In this document: positions 7,252 through 15,862 of the stretch, one piece after another
Numbering within the stretch: the stretch's first letter is position 1
How the letters are laid out: each line of letters begins with the position of its first letter
Position numbers and translations under genes: made by a program
NCBI RefSeq assembly: GCF_000172175.1
Contig: NZ_ABJL02000007.1
Location: 682,001-746,000, forward strand
Direction of reading: 5' to 3'
DNA: 64,000 nt
From: Bacteroides intestinalis DSM 17393
GTDB lineage: Bacteria; Bacteroidota; Bacteroidia; Bacteroidales; Bacteroidaceae
Notes under the pieces: generated by a model
The model's input: the letters and a program-made list of their open reading frames with translations, nothing else
Databases searched by the model: none
What the model was told of the DNA's origin: nothing

Positions 7252-9588
7252 ATGAGTAGAAAATTGATCTTATTTGTAGCCCTCTCCGGGCTGGTGTCAA
7301 CTGCTATGGCACAAACTACGGTAGCGCCCGCTATTCCAAGAGACGAGAATATTGAGAAAAAGGTGGAGGCACTGCTCGAAAAGATGACCCTCGAAGAGAA
7401 GATTGGCCAAATGACGGAACTTACCATTGATGTCATTACTAAACGTGATAATCCGACTAAAGAGTTCCAGATAGACGATGCATTGCTGGATACTGTTATC
7501 GGCAAGTATAAAGTAGGCTCTATCCTGAATGTTCCCCAGGGCATTGCCCAATCCAAAGAGAAATGGGAGGAAATTATTAAGAAGATACAGGATAAATCCA
7601 TGAAGACCATGGGTATCCCTTGTATTTATGGAGTAGACCAGATACATGGGACCACCTATACGTTGGGCGGTACTTTCTTCCCCCAAGGTATCAATATGGC
7701 GGCTACTTTCAACCGGGAACTGGTTCGTGAAGGGGCCCGTATTTCCGCTTACGAAACTAAAGCCGGTAGTATCCCCTGGACATACGCTCCCGTGCTCGAC
7801 CTGGCTCGCGATGCCCGCTGGCCCCGTCATTGGGAAAATTATGGCGAGGATTGCTATGTGAATGCAGAGATGGGACGCGAAGCTGTCCTCGGTTTCCAGG
7901 GCGGTGATCCTAATAATATAGGAAAGCAACAAGTAGCAGCTTGTATCAAGCATTATATGGGATATGGTGTTCCGGTATCGGGTAAAGATCGTACACCTTC
8001 ATCTATTACTGTGCAGGACATGCGCGAGAAGCATTTTGCTCCGTTCCTCGAAGGTATCAAGGCGGGGGCTTTGTCTGTCATGGTGAACTCTGCCATGAAT
8101 AATGGACTTCCTTTCCATGCCAACTATGAGCTGTTGACGCAGTGGCTGAAAGAAGACTTGAACTGGGACGGTATGATTGTGACTGACTGGGCGGATATCA
8201 ACAACCTCTATACCCGCGATAAGATTGTCGGAAGCAAGAAAGAAGCAATTAAAGTGGCTATTAATGCTGGTATCGATATGTCTATGGTTCCTTATGAATG
8301 GAGTTTCTGTATCTATCTGAAAGAATTGGTGGAAGAAGGTGAAGTTCCTATGAGCCGTATTGATGATGCAGTGCGCCGTGTGCTACGTATGAAATATCGT
8401 TTGGGCTTGTTCGATACGCCTGCTTACAGGCATCAGGATTTTCCGTTGTTCGGTGGAGAGGAACATGCAACTGCTGCTTTGCGGGCTGCCGAAGAGTCTG
8501 TGGTATTGCTGAAAAATACAGAAGGTATCTTGCCGTTGGTTTCCGGTAAGAAAATACTGCTGACAGGACCTAATGTGAACTCCATGCGTACGCTCAATGG
8601 CGGCTGGTCCTACACTTGGCAAGGTGATAGAGCTGATGAATGTGCTACTGATTACAATACTATTCTTGAATCGTTTACTAATAAGTTCGGTACTTCCAAT
8701 ATCATCTACGAACCGGGTGTCACTTACAAAAAAGGTGGTGCTTGGTGGGAAGAAAATATCCCTGAAATAGATAAGGCTGTAGCAGCAGCGGCTAATGCCG
8801 ATTATATCGTTGCCTGTATCGGTGAGAACTCCTATTGTGAAACTCCGGGTAACTTGTCGAATCTTTTCCTTTCCAAGAACCAGCTTGATCTGGTGAAAGC
8901 ATTAGCTACGACCGGAAAGCCGATTATCCTTGTTCTGAATGAAGGCCGTCCACGCATTATCAACGAAATAGAGCCATTAGCAAAAGCCGTTATCAACGCT
9001 ATGCTTCCGGGTAACTATGGTGGTGACGCTTTGGCAAACCTCGTGGCAGGTGATGCTAATTTCAGCGGAAAGATGCCTTATACCTATCCGAAAGAAATCA
9101 ACTCGTTATTCACTTATGACTATAAGCCGTGTGAGGACCTTGAGAAGATGCAGGGTGCTTATGATTATGATGCCGTGATGTCCGTACAGTGGGCTTTCGG
9201 TTACGGATTGAGTTATACTACCTATGCTTATAGCAACCTCAAAGTAGACAAGTCCAACTTTACAGCCGATGATATACTTACTTTTACGGTTGACGTAAAG
9301 AATACAGGTAACCGTATTGGCAAAGAAAGTGTCCTGCTATTCAGCAGTGACCTGATAGCTTCGTTGACTCCCGATGTTCGCCGCCTGCGTGCTTTTGAGA
9401 AAGTAGAACTGAGGCCGGGTGAAGGTAAGACCGTAACGTTGAAAGTAAAAGGTTCCGATTTCGCTTTCGTAGGTTATGACGGTAAATGGATTTTGGAAAA
9501 AGGTGATTTCCGCATCCAGACGGGTAACCAGACGTTGAATATCAGTTGTACGGATACAAAGAAGTGGGATACGCCGAATAAAGAGTGA
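7252..9588 (+). CDS. GH3 beta-glucosidase (BglX-like)
   Basis: Periplasmic exo-beta-glycosidase of 778 residues with a signal peptide ending near AMAQ. The N-terminal barrel contains the family landmarks ACIKHY (about 226-231) and the nucleophile region IVTDWAD with Asp312. The second alpha/beta sandwich domain follows at about 400-630, and a C-terminal fibronectin-III-like domain at about 660-770. The length fits three-domain beta-glucosidases; beta-xylosidase activity cannot be excluded. It follows an esterase gene closely. No SusCD pair is next to it, so it is either a stand-alone periplasmic scavenger or part of a dispersed system. Confidence 0.92.
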   Translation: MSRKLILFVALSGLVSTAMAQTTVAPAIPRDENIEKKVEALLEKMTLEEKIGQMTELTIDVITKRDNPTKEFQIDDALLDTVIGKYKVGSILNVPQGIAQSKEKWEEIIKKIQDKSMKTMGIPCIYGVDQIHGTTYTLGGTFFPQGINMAATFNRELVREGARISAYETKAGSIPWTYAPVLDLARDARWPRHWENYGEDCYVNAEMGREAVLGFQGGDPNNIGKQQVAACIKHYMGYGVPVSGKDRTPSSITVQDMREKHFAPFLEGIKAGALSVMVNSAMNNGLPFHANYELLTQWLKEDLNWDGMIVTDWADINNLYTRDKIVGSKKEAIKVAINAGIDMSMVPYEWSFCIYLKELVEEGEVPMSRIDDAVRRVLRMKYRLGLFDTPAYRHQDFPLFGGEEHATAALRAAEESVVLLKNTEGILPLVSGKKILLTGPNVNSMRTLNGGWSYTWQGDRADECATDYNTILESFTNKFGTSNIIYEPGVTYKKGGAWWEENIPEIDKAVAAAANADYIVACIGENSYCETPGNLSNLFLSKNQLDLVKALATTGKPIILVLNEGRPRIINEIEPLAKAVINAMLPGNYGGDALANLVAGDANFSGKMPYTYPKEINSLFTYDYKPCEDLEKMQGAYDYDAVMSVQWAFGYGLSYTTYAYSNLKVDKSNFTADDILTFTVDVKNTGNRIGKESVLLFSSDLIASLTPDVRRLRAFEKVELRPGEGKTVTLKVKGSDFAFVGYDGKWILEKGDFRIQTGNQTLNISCTDTKKWDTPNKE

Positions 9589-10208
9589 TAGGGCGATAGG
9601 GGATAAAGTAGTTCCGCTTATTACAGTGTGTTATTTATTACTATTTGTATTAATTTATTAATGTGAAATCTGCTATTTCTAAACGGTTGATTATCAGGTG
9701 TGTTATAATGATGATATCTCAGTATCATACTGAGGCCCTTTAAGTATGCGACTAATCCTGCAAATGTTTTGATTTATAAGTATTTATTGTTTGTATTGGA
9801 GACGTCTATCACACCGAATCATCGTTTTGCTTAAAACGGAAAAAAATGAACTAAATGCAATAGCTAACTCCGTTCTTAGGCATTCCTATACTTTTTCCCT
9901 TCCAACGGTTAGCCTTTTCCATCCGAACATTTATTCTTTCCACCGTGGAGTTTCTTTCTTTCCACCATGGTGGAAAGAAAGTTTCCCCGTGATGGAAAGC
10001 AACTTTCTCCATGGTGGAAAGAATAAGTATCTACTACAATTTTCCTTAACCGTCGTAGCGAAAAGAGATAAAAGTGGCGATGCGGCGGCTTAACCTCTGA
10101 AACTTATATTATTCATGCGAATCAGGAGGGGAAATTATGTTCATATCCCGTCAGAAATGAAATAGTTACGTCAACTAACCGTTAAAACATTCTTTTTTTC
10201 TCTAATAT
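9589..10208. other. Long non-coding interval between GH3 and rimP
   Basis: About 620 bases hold no convincing gene. The only ORF (9791-10093) is low in structure and is built largely from the repeat array, so I leave it out. Visible content: a 17-bp inverted repeat CTCAGTA-TCA-TACTGAG at 9718-9734, the 22-bp-pitch array at 9893-10020 described separately, then unremarkable AT-rich sequence up to the rimP promoter. Confidence 0.7.
9893..10020. repeat. 22-bp-pitch array, word TTTCC...GGAAA (6 units)
   Basis: Six 18-bp units begin at 9893, 9915, 9937, 9959, 9981 and 10003, exactly 22 bases apart and separated by 4-base spacers. The central unit is a perfect palindrome, TTTCCACCATGGTGGAAA (9959-9976), and the symmetry continues into the spacers to give 28 bp (9954-9981). 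Left arms TTTCC or TTTTCC are clear in units 1-4 and shifted by one base in unit 5; right arms GGAAA are exact in units 4-6 (9972, 9994, 10016). The outer units are degenerate. It lies in the non-coding gap upstream of rimP. Function unknown. Confidence 0.8.
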
Positions 10209-10239
10209 TTTGTAGTCGAATAGATTATTTATATCTTTG
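10209..10239 (+). promoter_or_regulatory. Bacteroides-type promoter of rimP-nusA-infB
   Basis: TTTG at 10209-10212, a 19-base spacer, then TATCTTTG at 10232-10239 match the Bacteroides primary-sigma consensus TTTG-N19..21-TAnnTTTG. Transcription should begin near 10246, leaving a leader of about 60 bases before rimP. Confidence 0.85.
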
Positions 10240-10245
10240 CAACCG

Positions 10246-10305
10246 CAATGGATGAAAGGTGGAGGGGCAATTAAGCTCCTTTTTTTGTTCTTATATAGTT
10301 AATCA
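10246..10305 (+). promoter_or_regulatory. 5' leader of the rimP operon with U-tract
   Basis: The predicted leader contains GGAG (10261-10264) able to pair with CTCC (10276-10279), followed directly by seven T residues. The stem is only four base pairs, so termination would be weak; it may be an attenuator-like or purely structural leader. Low confidence. Confidence 0.25.
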
Positions 10306-10773
10306 ATGATAGAAAAGAAAACTGTTTGTCAAATTGTTGACGAGTGGCTGGAGGGAAAAGAGTACTTTCTGGTGGAAGTAACTATCAGCCCGGACGACAA
10401 GATTGTGGTGGAAATTGACCACAAAGAAGGGGTTTGGATTGAAGATTGTGTAGAGCTGAGTCGATACATCGAATCCAAGTTGAACCGTGAGGATGAAGAT
10501 TATGAGTTGGAGGTAGGTTCTGCCGGTATCGGACAGCCATTTAAAGTGTTGCAACAGTACATCAACCACATCGGAAAGGAAGTGGAAGTACTGAGAAAAG
10601 ACGGACGTAAGCTGTGCGGCGTACTGAAAACAGCCGATGAACAGCATTTTACGGTAACCGTGGAAAAGAAGGTAAAGCCCGAAGGCGCTAAACGCCCCAC
10701 ATTAGTGGAAGAGGACGAAACCCTTGCGTATGATGAAATAAAATATACTAAATACTTAATCAGTTTTAAATAA
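10306..10773 (+). CDS. rimP: Ribosome maturation factor RimP
   Basis: Cytosolic 30S assembly factor of 155 residues, the usual size. The N-terminal RimP domain contains the typical segment DDKIVVEIDH followed by the helix DCVELSRYIE and the GSAGIGQPF loop (family form SSPGLxRPL). The C-terminal SH3-like domain spans about residues 90-150. It starts five bases before nusA and has its own promoter at 10209-10239, reproducing the widespread rimP-nusA-infB operon for translation and transcription factors. Confidence 0.95.
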   Translation: MIEKKTVCQIVDEWLEGKEYFLVEVTISPDDKIVVEIDHKEGVWIEDCVELSRYIESKLNREDEDYELEVGSAGIGQPFKVLQQYINHIGKEVEVLRKDGRKLCGVLKTADEQHFTVTVEKKVKPEGAKRPTLVEEDETLAYDEIKYTKYLISFK

Positions 10774-10777
10774 GACT

Positions 10778-12100
10778 ATGGCCAAAAAAGTAGAAACTGT
10801 CAGTTTGATAGATACATTTTCGGAATTTAAGGAACTGAAAAATATCGATAGAACCACCATGGTGAGCGTACTGGAAGAGTCGTTCCGTAGTGTGATTGCG
10901 AAGATGTTCGGCACCGATGAGAATTACGACGTTATCGTGAACCCGGACAAGGGGGACTTCGAAATATGGCGTAACCGTGAAGTGGTGGCGGATGAAGACT
11001 TGGAAAATCCGAACTTGCAGATTGCATTATCGGAAGCACAGAAGATTGATGCTTCTTATGAAGTAGGCGAGGAAGTGACGGATGAGGTAATCTTCGCAAA
11101 CTTTGGACGCCGTGCTATCTTGAACCTTCGCCAGACGTTGGCTTCTAAGATTCTAGAACTGGAAAAAGACAGTATCTATAATAAATATATTGATAAGGTG
11201 GGCAACATCATTAATGCAGAAGTATACCAGATATGGAAGAAAGAAATGCTGCTGCTAGATGATGAAGGTAACGAGTTGCTGCTGCCTAAGACGGAACAGA
11301 TTCCGAGCGATTTTTATCGCAAAGGAGAAACGGCACGTGCCGTTGTAGCCCGTGTGGACAACAAGAATAACAACCCGAAGATCATTCTTTCGCGTACGTC
11401 GCCGGTATTCCTGCAACGTCTGTTCGAAATGGAAGTGCCCGAAATCAATGATGGACTGATTACCATCAAGAAGATTGCCCGTATCCCTGGTGAACGCGCC
11501 AAGATTGCCGTTGAGTCATACGATGACCGTATTGACCCGGTAGGTGCCTGTGTAGGTGTGAAGGGTAGCCGTATTCATGGTATCGTTCGTGAGTTACGCA
11601 ACGAGAATATTGACGTAATCAATTACACGTCCAATATTCAGTTGTTTATTCAGCGTGCTCTCAGTCCTGCGAAGATTTCTTCTATTCGTTTGAACGAAGA
11701 AGAACGTAAGGCGGAAGTCTTCCTGAGACCGGAAGAAGTATCGCTGGCTATTGGTAAAGGCGGTTTGAACATCAAACTTGCCAGTATGTTGACTGAGTAC
11801 ACTATTGACGTATTCCGTGAGTTGGATCAGGCTGTTGAAGATGAAGATATCTACTTGGATGAGTTCAGGGATGAAATTGACGGTTGGGTGATTGATGCCA
11901 TCAAAGCGATTGGTATCGATACTGCAAAAGCAGTGCTGAACGCTCCGCGTGAGATGTTGATTGAGAAGACCGACCTGGAAGAAGAAACAGTGGACGAAGT
12001 ATTGCACATTTTAAGTTCGGAGTTTGAGGAAAGCGAAGGCGAGCCTGAGTTTGAGGCTGAAGCTGAGCCTGAATCTGAAACAGAAACAGAGACAGAATAA
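10778..12100 (+). CDS. nusA: Transcription termination/antitermination factor NusA
   Basis: RNA polymerase-associated factor of 440 residues: N-terminal polymerase-binding domain (about 1-130), S1 domain (about 135-200), two KH domains (about 230-375; the segment DPVGACVGVKGSRI marks KH1 and AIGKGGLNIKLA marks KH2), then a helical tail. The C-terminus ends in an acidic stretch dominated by Glu with Pro, Ser and Thr after residue about 415, in place of the AR repeats of enteric NusA. It lies between rimP and infB in the canonical order. Confidence 0.96.
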   Translation: MAKKVETVSLIDTFSEFKELKNIDRTTMVSVLEESFRSVIAKMFGTDENYDVIVNPDKGDFEIWRNREVVADEDLENPNLQIALSEAQKIDASYEVGEEVTDEVIFANFGRRAILNLRQTLASKILELEKDSIYNKYIDKVGNIINAEVYQIWKKEMLLLDDEGNELLLPKTEQIPSDFYRKGETARAVVARVDNKNNNPKIILSRTSPVFLQRLFEMEVPEINDGLITIKKIARIPGERAKIAVESYDDRIDPVGACVGVKGSRIHGIVRELRNENIDVINYTSNIQLFIQRALSPAKISSIRLNEEERKAEVFLRPEEVSLAIGKGGLNIKLASMLTEYTIDVFRELDQAVEDEDIYLDEFRDEIDGWVIDAIKAIGIDTAKAVLNAPREMLIEKTDLEEETVDEVLHILSSEFEESEGEPEFEAEAEPESETETETE

Positions 12101-12167
12101 GTGTCTGCTGACATTGGTTTCTGTTTGCACTAACTTCTTTCTCCACATTATTCATTAATTTTTTAGT

Positions 12168-15100
12168 ATGACGATTAGGTTAAATAAAGTAACAAGAGAT
12201 TTGAATGTAGGAATTTCGACAGTAGTTGAGTTCTTGCAGAAGAAAGGCTTTGCCGTTGAGGCAAACCCCAACACAAAGATTAACGAGGAGCAATACGCCT
12301 TGCTCGTGAAAGAGTTCAGTACAGATAAGAATCTTAGACTTGAATCGGAACGTTTTATTCAGGAACGACAGAATAAAGATCGTAACAAAGCATCGGTATC
12401 CATAGATGGTTACGAAACTGAAACTGCGGATAAACCGAAAGTGGAAGAAATTAAGACTGTTGTCCCCGAAGATGCACGTCCGAAGTTTAAACCTGTCGGA
12501 AAAATTGATTTGGATAAGCTGAACCGGAAACCGGTAGTAGAGAAAGTGGAAGAAAAGAAAGTAGAAGAACCCGTATCTGTGGTAAAGGAAGAACCGAAAC
12601 CGGAGCCGAAGCCGGAAATCAAACCGGAGCCGAAGCCAGAGCCCAAACCAGAGCCCAGGCCTGAACCAAAGCCGGAACCGAATCCTGAATCCGAACCGGC
12701 TCCTGTGGTGAAAGAAATACTGAAACCGGAAGTTGTAGAGAAACCAGCTCCTGCTCCGGTAGTGGCAAAAGAAGAAGTAAAAAAGGAAACGCCTGCTTCC
12801 GTAGCACCTGCTGCTAAGGAAGAAGTGAGACCTGCAGTTGCAGAAGAAGCACCAGCAAAGGAGGGAGATGAAATCTTCACCATCCATAAGCCGGAGTTTG
12901 TTTCCAAAATCAATATCATCGGTCAGATTGACCTGGCTACGCTGAACCAGTCTACACGCCCCAAGAAGAAGACTAAAGAGGAGAAACGGAAGGAGCGCGA
13001 AGAGAAGGAGAAAATCCGTCAGGATCAGAAGAAGCAGATGAAAGAGGCGATTATCAAAGAAATCCGCCGCGAAGACAATAAAGCGAAGGATGGTAAGGAA
13101 AAAGAGGCCGATGCCAATGCCAACAAGAAGAAACGTCTTCGTATTAATAATAATAAGGAGAAGGTTGACATTAACAATGCATCCAACTTCCAGCGTGGAA
13201 ATGACAATCGTGGTGGTGGAGGCAAAGGTCCTCATGCAGGCGGTGGTCAGCAAGGTGCCGGTGGTGGTAACAATCACCAGGGTGGCAACAAGAACAACAA
13301 CCGTAACAACAATAACAAGGATCGCTTCAAGAAACCGATCATCAAACAGGAGGTTAGTGAGGAAGATGTAGCTAAGCAGGTAAAAGAAACTTTGGCACGA
13401 CTCACTTCCAAAGGTAAGAGCAAGACTTCCAAATATCGTAAGGACAAGCGCGATATGGCGAACAGCCGTATGCAGGAACAGGAAGACCGCGAAATGGCGG
13501 ATAGCAAAGTACTGAAGATAACGGAATTTGTGACTGCCAACGAATTGGCAAGCATGATGGATGTTTCCGTAACTCAGGTTATTGCTACTTGTATGAGTAT
13601 CGGTATCATGGTGTCTATCAATCAGCGTCTGGATGCTGAAACCATTAATCTGGTGGCGGAAGAATTCGGATACAAGACTGAATATGTCAGTGCGGAAGTG
13701 GCACAGGCCATTGTAGAGGAAGAAGATGCCGAAGAAGATCTGGAACCGCGTGCGCCGATTGTTACCGTCATGGGTCACGTAGACCACGGTAAAACATCAT
13801 TGCTCGACTATATCCGTAAGGCGAACGTTATTGCCGGTGAAGCCGGTGGTATCACGCAGCATATCGGTGCTTACAACGTGAAACTGGAAGACGGACGTAA
13901 GATTACGTTCCTCGATACTCCGGGGCACGAAGCATTTACCGCTATGCGTGCCCGTGGTGCGAAGGTGACGGACGTAGTTATCATTATCGTTGCTGCCGAT
14001 GATAACGTGATGCCGCAAACGAAGGAAGCTATCAACCATGCTATGGCTGCCGGTGTACCTATCGTATTCGCTATTAATAAGATTGATAAACCGACTGCCA
14101 ATGCTGACAAGATCAAGGAAGAACTGGCATCTATGAACTACCTCGTTGAAGAATGGGGCGGTAAGTATCAGTCACAAGATATCTCAGCCAAGAAAGGTCT
14201 GGGTGTGAACGAACTGTTGGAAAAGGTATTGCTGGAAGCAGAAATGCTGGATCTGAAAGCAAATCCGAACCGTAAGGCTACAGGTTCCATCATCGAGTCT
14301 TCATTGGACAAGGGACGTGGTTATGTAGCTACCATGCTGGTATCGAACGGTACGCTGCGCGTAGGCGATATCGTACTGGCAGGTACAGCGTATGGTAAAG
14401 TGAAAGCTATGTTCAACGAACGTAACCAGCGCCTGAAAGAGGCCGGACCTTCTGAACCGGTATTGATTCTGGGATTGAACGGTGCACCTGCTGCAGGTGA
14501 TACATTCCACGTAATCGATACGGAACAGGAAGCACGTGAAATTGCTAACAAGCGTGAACAGTTGCAACGTGAGCAGGGTCTGCGTACTCAGAAGATGCTT
14601 ACTTTGGACGAAGTTGGCCGCCGTCTGGCATTGGGTGACTTCCACGAACTGAATATTATCGTTAAGGGTGACGTGGACGGTTCTGTTGAGGCGTTGAGCG
14701 ACTCACTGATCAAACTGTCTACCGAACAGGTACAGGTGAATGTAATTCATAAAGGTGTTGGAGCTATCTCCGAGTCCGATGTATCATTGGCTGCCGCTTC
14801 GGATGCCATTATCATCGGTTTCCAGGTACGTCCGTCGAATGCCGCCGCGAAGATGGCAGAGAACGAAGGTGTGGATATCCGCAAGTACTCAGTGATCTAC
14901 GATGCTATCGAAGAGGTGAAGGCTGCTATGGAAGGTATGTTGGCACCGGAAGTGAAGGAGCAGGTAACCGCAACTATTGAGGTACGCGAAGTGTTCAATA
15001 TTACCAAGGTAGGTCTTGTAGCCGGTGCGGTAGTGAAGACCGGAAAAGTGAAGCGAAGCGACAAGGCTCGTTTGATCCGTGACGGTATCGTAATCTTTAC

Positions 15101-15254
15101 CGGTTCTATCAATGCGTTGAAACGTTTCAAGGATGACGTGAAGGAAGTAGGTACCAACTTTGAGTGTGGTATCAGCCTGACGAACTGCAACGATATCAAG
15201 GTAGGCGATATTATCGAATCTTACGAAGAAATAGAAGTAAAACAGACTCTGTAA
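12168..15254 (+). CDS. infB: Translation initiation factor IF-2
   Basis: Initiator-tRNA-delivering GTPase of 1028 residues. The C-terminal half is orthodox: G1 motif GHVDHGKT at 536-543, then DTPGHE, NKID, domain II, and the fMet-tRNA-binding C-terminal region. The N-terminal half (about 60-450) is long and low in complexity: a Pro-Glu-Lys repeat zone near 140-215, a Lys/Glu-rich coil near 265-330, and a Gly/Asn/His-rich segment near 340-395. Such long disordered N-termini are common in Bacteroidetes IF-2. It is the third gene of the rimP operon, 67 bases after nusA. A hairpin at 15270-15340 follows. Confidence 0.97.
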   Translation: MTIRLNKVTRDLNVGISTVVEFLQKKGFAVEANPNTKINEEQYALLVKEFSTDKNLRLESERFIQERQNKDRNKASVSIDGYETETADKPKVEEIKTVVPEDARPKFKPVGKIDLDKLNRKPVVEKVEEKKVEEPVSVVKEEPKPEPKPEIKPEPKPEPKPEPRPEPKPEPNPESEPAPVVKEILKPEVVEKPAPAPVVAKEEVKKETPASVAPAAKEEVRPAVAEEAPAKEGDEIFTIHKPEFVSKINIIGQIDLATLNQSTRPKKKTKEEKRKEREEKEKIRQDQKKQMKEAIIKEIRREDNKAKDGKEKEADANANKKKRLRINNNKEKVDINNASNFQRGNDNRGGGGKGPHAGGGQQGAGGGNNHQGGNKNNNRNNNNKDRFKKPIIKQEVSEEDVAKQVKETLARLTSKGKSKTSKYRKDKRDMANSRMQEQEDREMADSKVLKITEFVTANELASMMDVSVTQVIATCMSIGIMVSINQRLDAETINLVAEEFGYKTEYVSAEVAQAIVEEEDAEEDLEPRAPIVTVMGHVDHGKTSLLDYIRKANVIAGEAGGITQHIGAYNVKLEDGRKITFLDTPGHEAFTAMRARGAKVTDVVIIIVAADDNVMPQTKEAINHAMAAGVPIVFAINKIDKPTANADKIKEELASMNYLVEEWGGKYQSQDISAKKGLGVNELLEKVLLEAEMLDLKANPNRKATGSIIESSLDKGRGYVATMLVSNGTLRVGDIVLAGTAYGKVKAMFNERNQRLKEAGPSEPVLILGLNGAPAAGDTFHVIDTEQEAREIANKREQLQREQGLRTQKMLTLDEVGRRLALGDFHELNIIVKGDVDGSVEALSDSLIKLSTEQVQVNVIHKGVGAISESDVSLAAASDAIIIGFQVRPSNAAAKMAENEGVDIRKYSVIYDAIEEVKAAMEGMLAPEVKEQVTATIEVREVFNITKVGLVAGAVVKTGKVKRSDKARLIRDGIVIFTGSINALKRFKDDVKEVGTNFECGISLTNCNDIKVGDIIESYEEIEVKQTL

Positions 15255-15269
15255 GCGAAATAATCTTTT

Positions 15270-15340
15270 AGACACGGATTACACGGATTTCACGGATTGG
15301 TTTAAAAGAAGAACCGTGTTTATCCGTGTAATCCGTGTCT
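15270..15340. repeat. Inverted repeat with CACGGATT direct repeats between infB and cvpA
   Basis: Two perfect 19-bp arms (15270-15288 and 15322-15340) enclose 33 bases. The left side is made of the 9-base word ACACGGATT repeated three times (last copy TCACGGATT), and the right arm carries the complement. TTTT follows the right arm, so it can form a terminator-like hairpin on the + strand. Words of this kind recur as dispersed intergenic repeats in Bacteroides, as far as I recall. Confidence 0.8.
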
Positions 15341-15355
15341 TTTTCAGATATAGTT

Positions 15356-15862
15356 ATGACAATAATAGATATCATCCTATTGGTGGTGATTGGCGCGGGA
15401 GCAGTCATCGGTTTTATAAAAGGTTTCATCAGACAACTGGCATCTATCCTTGGATTGATTGTTGGGTTGCTGGCTGCGAAAGCGCTGTATGTGTCGGTAG
15501 CGGAGAGAGTCTTTTCTAGGATAACGGACTCTATGACATTTGCACAGATATTGGCATTTGTTGTGATCTGGGTAGTGGTGCCGTTATTGTTTTTACTGGT
15601 GGCATCTTTGTTGACGAAGGCGATGGAAGCAATTTCTCTCGGTTGGCTGAACCGCTGGCTGGGTGCCGGATTGGGGGCATTGAAATTCCTGCTACTGGTG
15701 AGCCTGCTTATCTGTGTTGTCGAGTTTATCGACTCGGATAATACGATGATCAATAGAACAATGAAGGAGGAATCCGTGTTATATTATCCTATAGAGTCGT
15801 TTGCGGGAATGTTTTTCCCGGCTGCAAAAGAAGTTACAGAACAATATATACTTAATACATAA
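15356..15862 (+). CDS. cvpA: CvpA-family membrane protein
   Basis: Inner-membrane protein of 168 residues with four hydrophobic segments (about 4-27, 31-50, 66-88 and 105-128), matching the colicin V production protein CvpA family. I start it at the ATG at 15356; a GTG at 15335 is in frame but lies inside the preceding inverted repeat, so it is unlikely to be the start. The stop codon overlaps the sufB start by one base (TAATG), so it is translationally coupled to the SUF genes. The family's biochemical role is still unclear; envelope and stress phenotypes are reported in other bacteria. Confidence 0.85.
   Translation: MTIIDIILLVVIGAGAVIGFIKGFIRQLASILGLIVGLLAAKALYVSVAERVFSRITDSMTFAQILAFVVIWVVVPLLFLLVASLLTKAMEAISLGWLNRWLGAGLGALKFLLLVSLLICVVEFIDSDNTMINRTMKEESVLYYPIESFAGMFFPAAKEVTEQYILNT

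Noticed and set aside
9893..10020. CRISPR array (also considered for 37672-37755 and 51616-51743)
   Set aside because: Units are 18 bp with 4-bp spacers, too short for CRISPR repeats and spacers, and no cas genes are present.
9791..10093. 100-codon + strand ORF in the GH3-rimP gap
   Set aside because: Its sequence is largely produced by the 22-bp repeat array, it has no recognisable domain, and it lacks a convincing start region.
12180..13787. 535-codon minus-strand ORF opposite infB
   Set aside because: It is a shadow of the low-complexity Pro/Glu/Lys region of IF-2; its composition (runs of Phe, Arg and Leu) is not that of a real protein.
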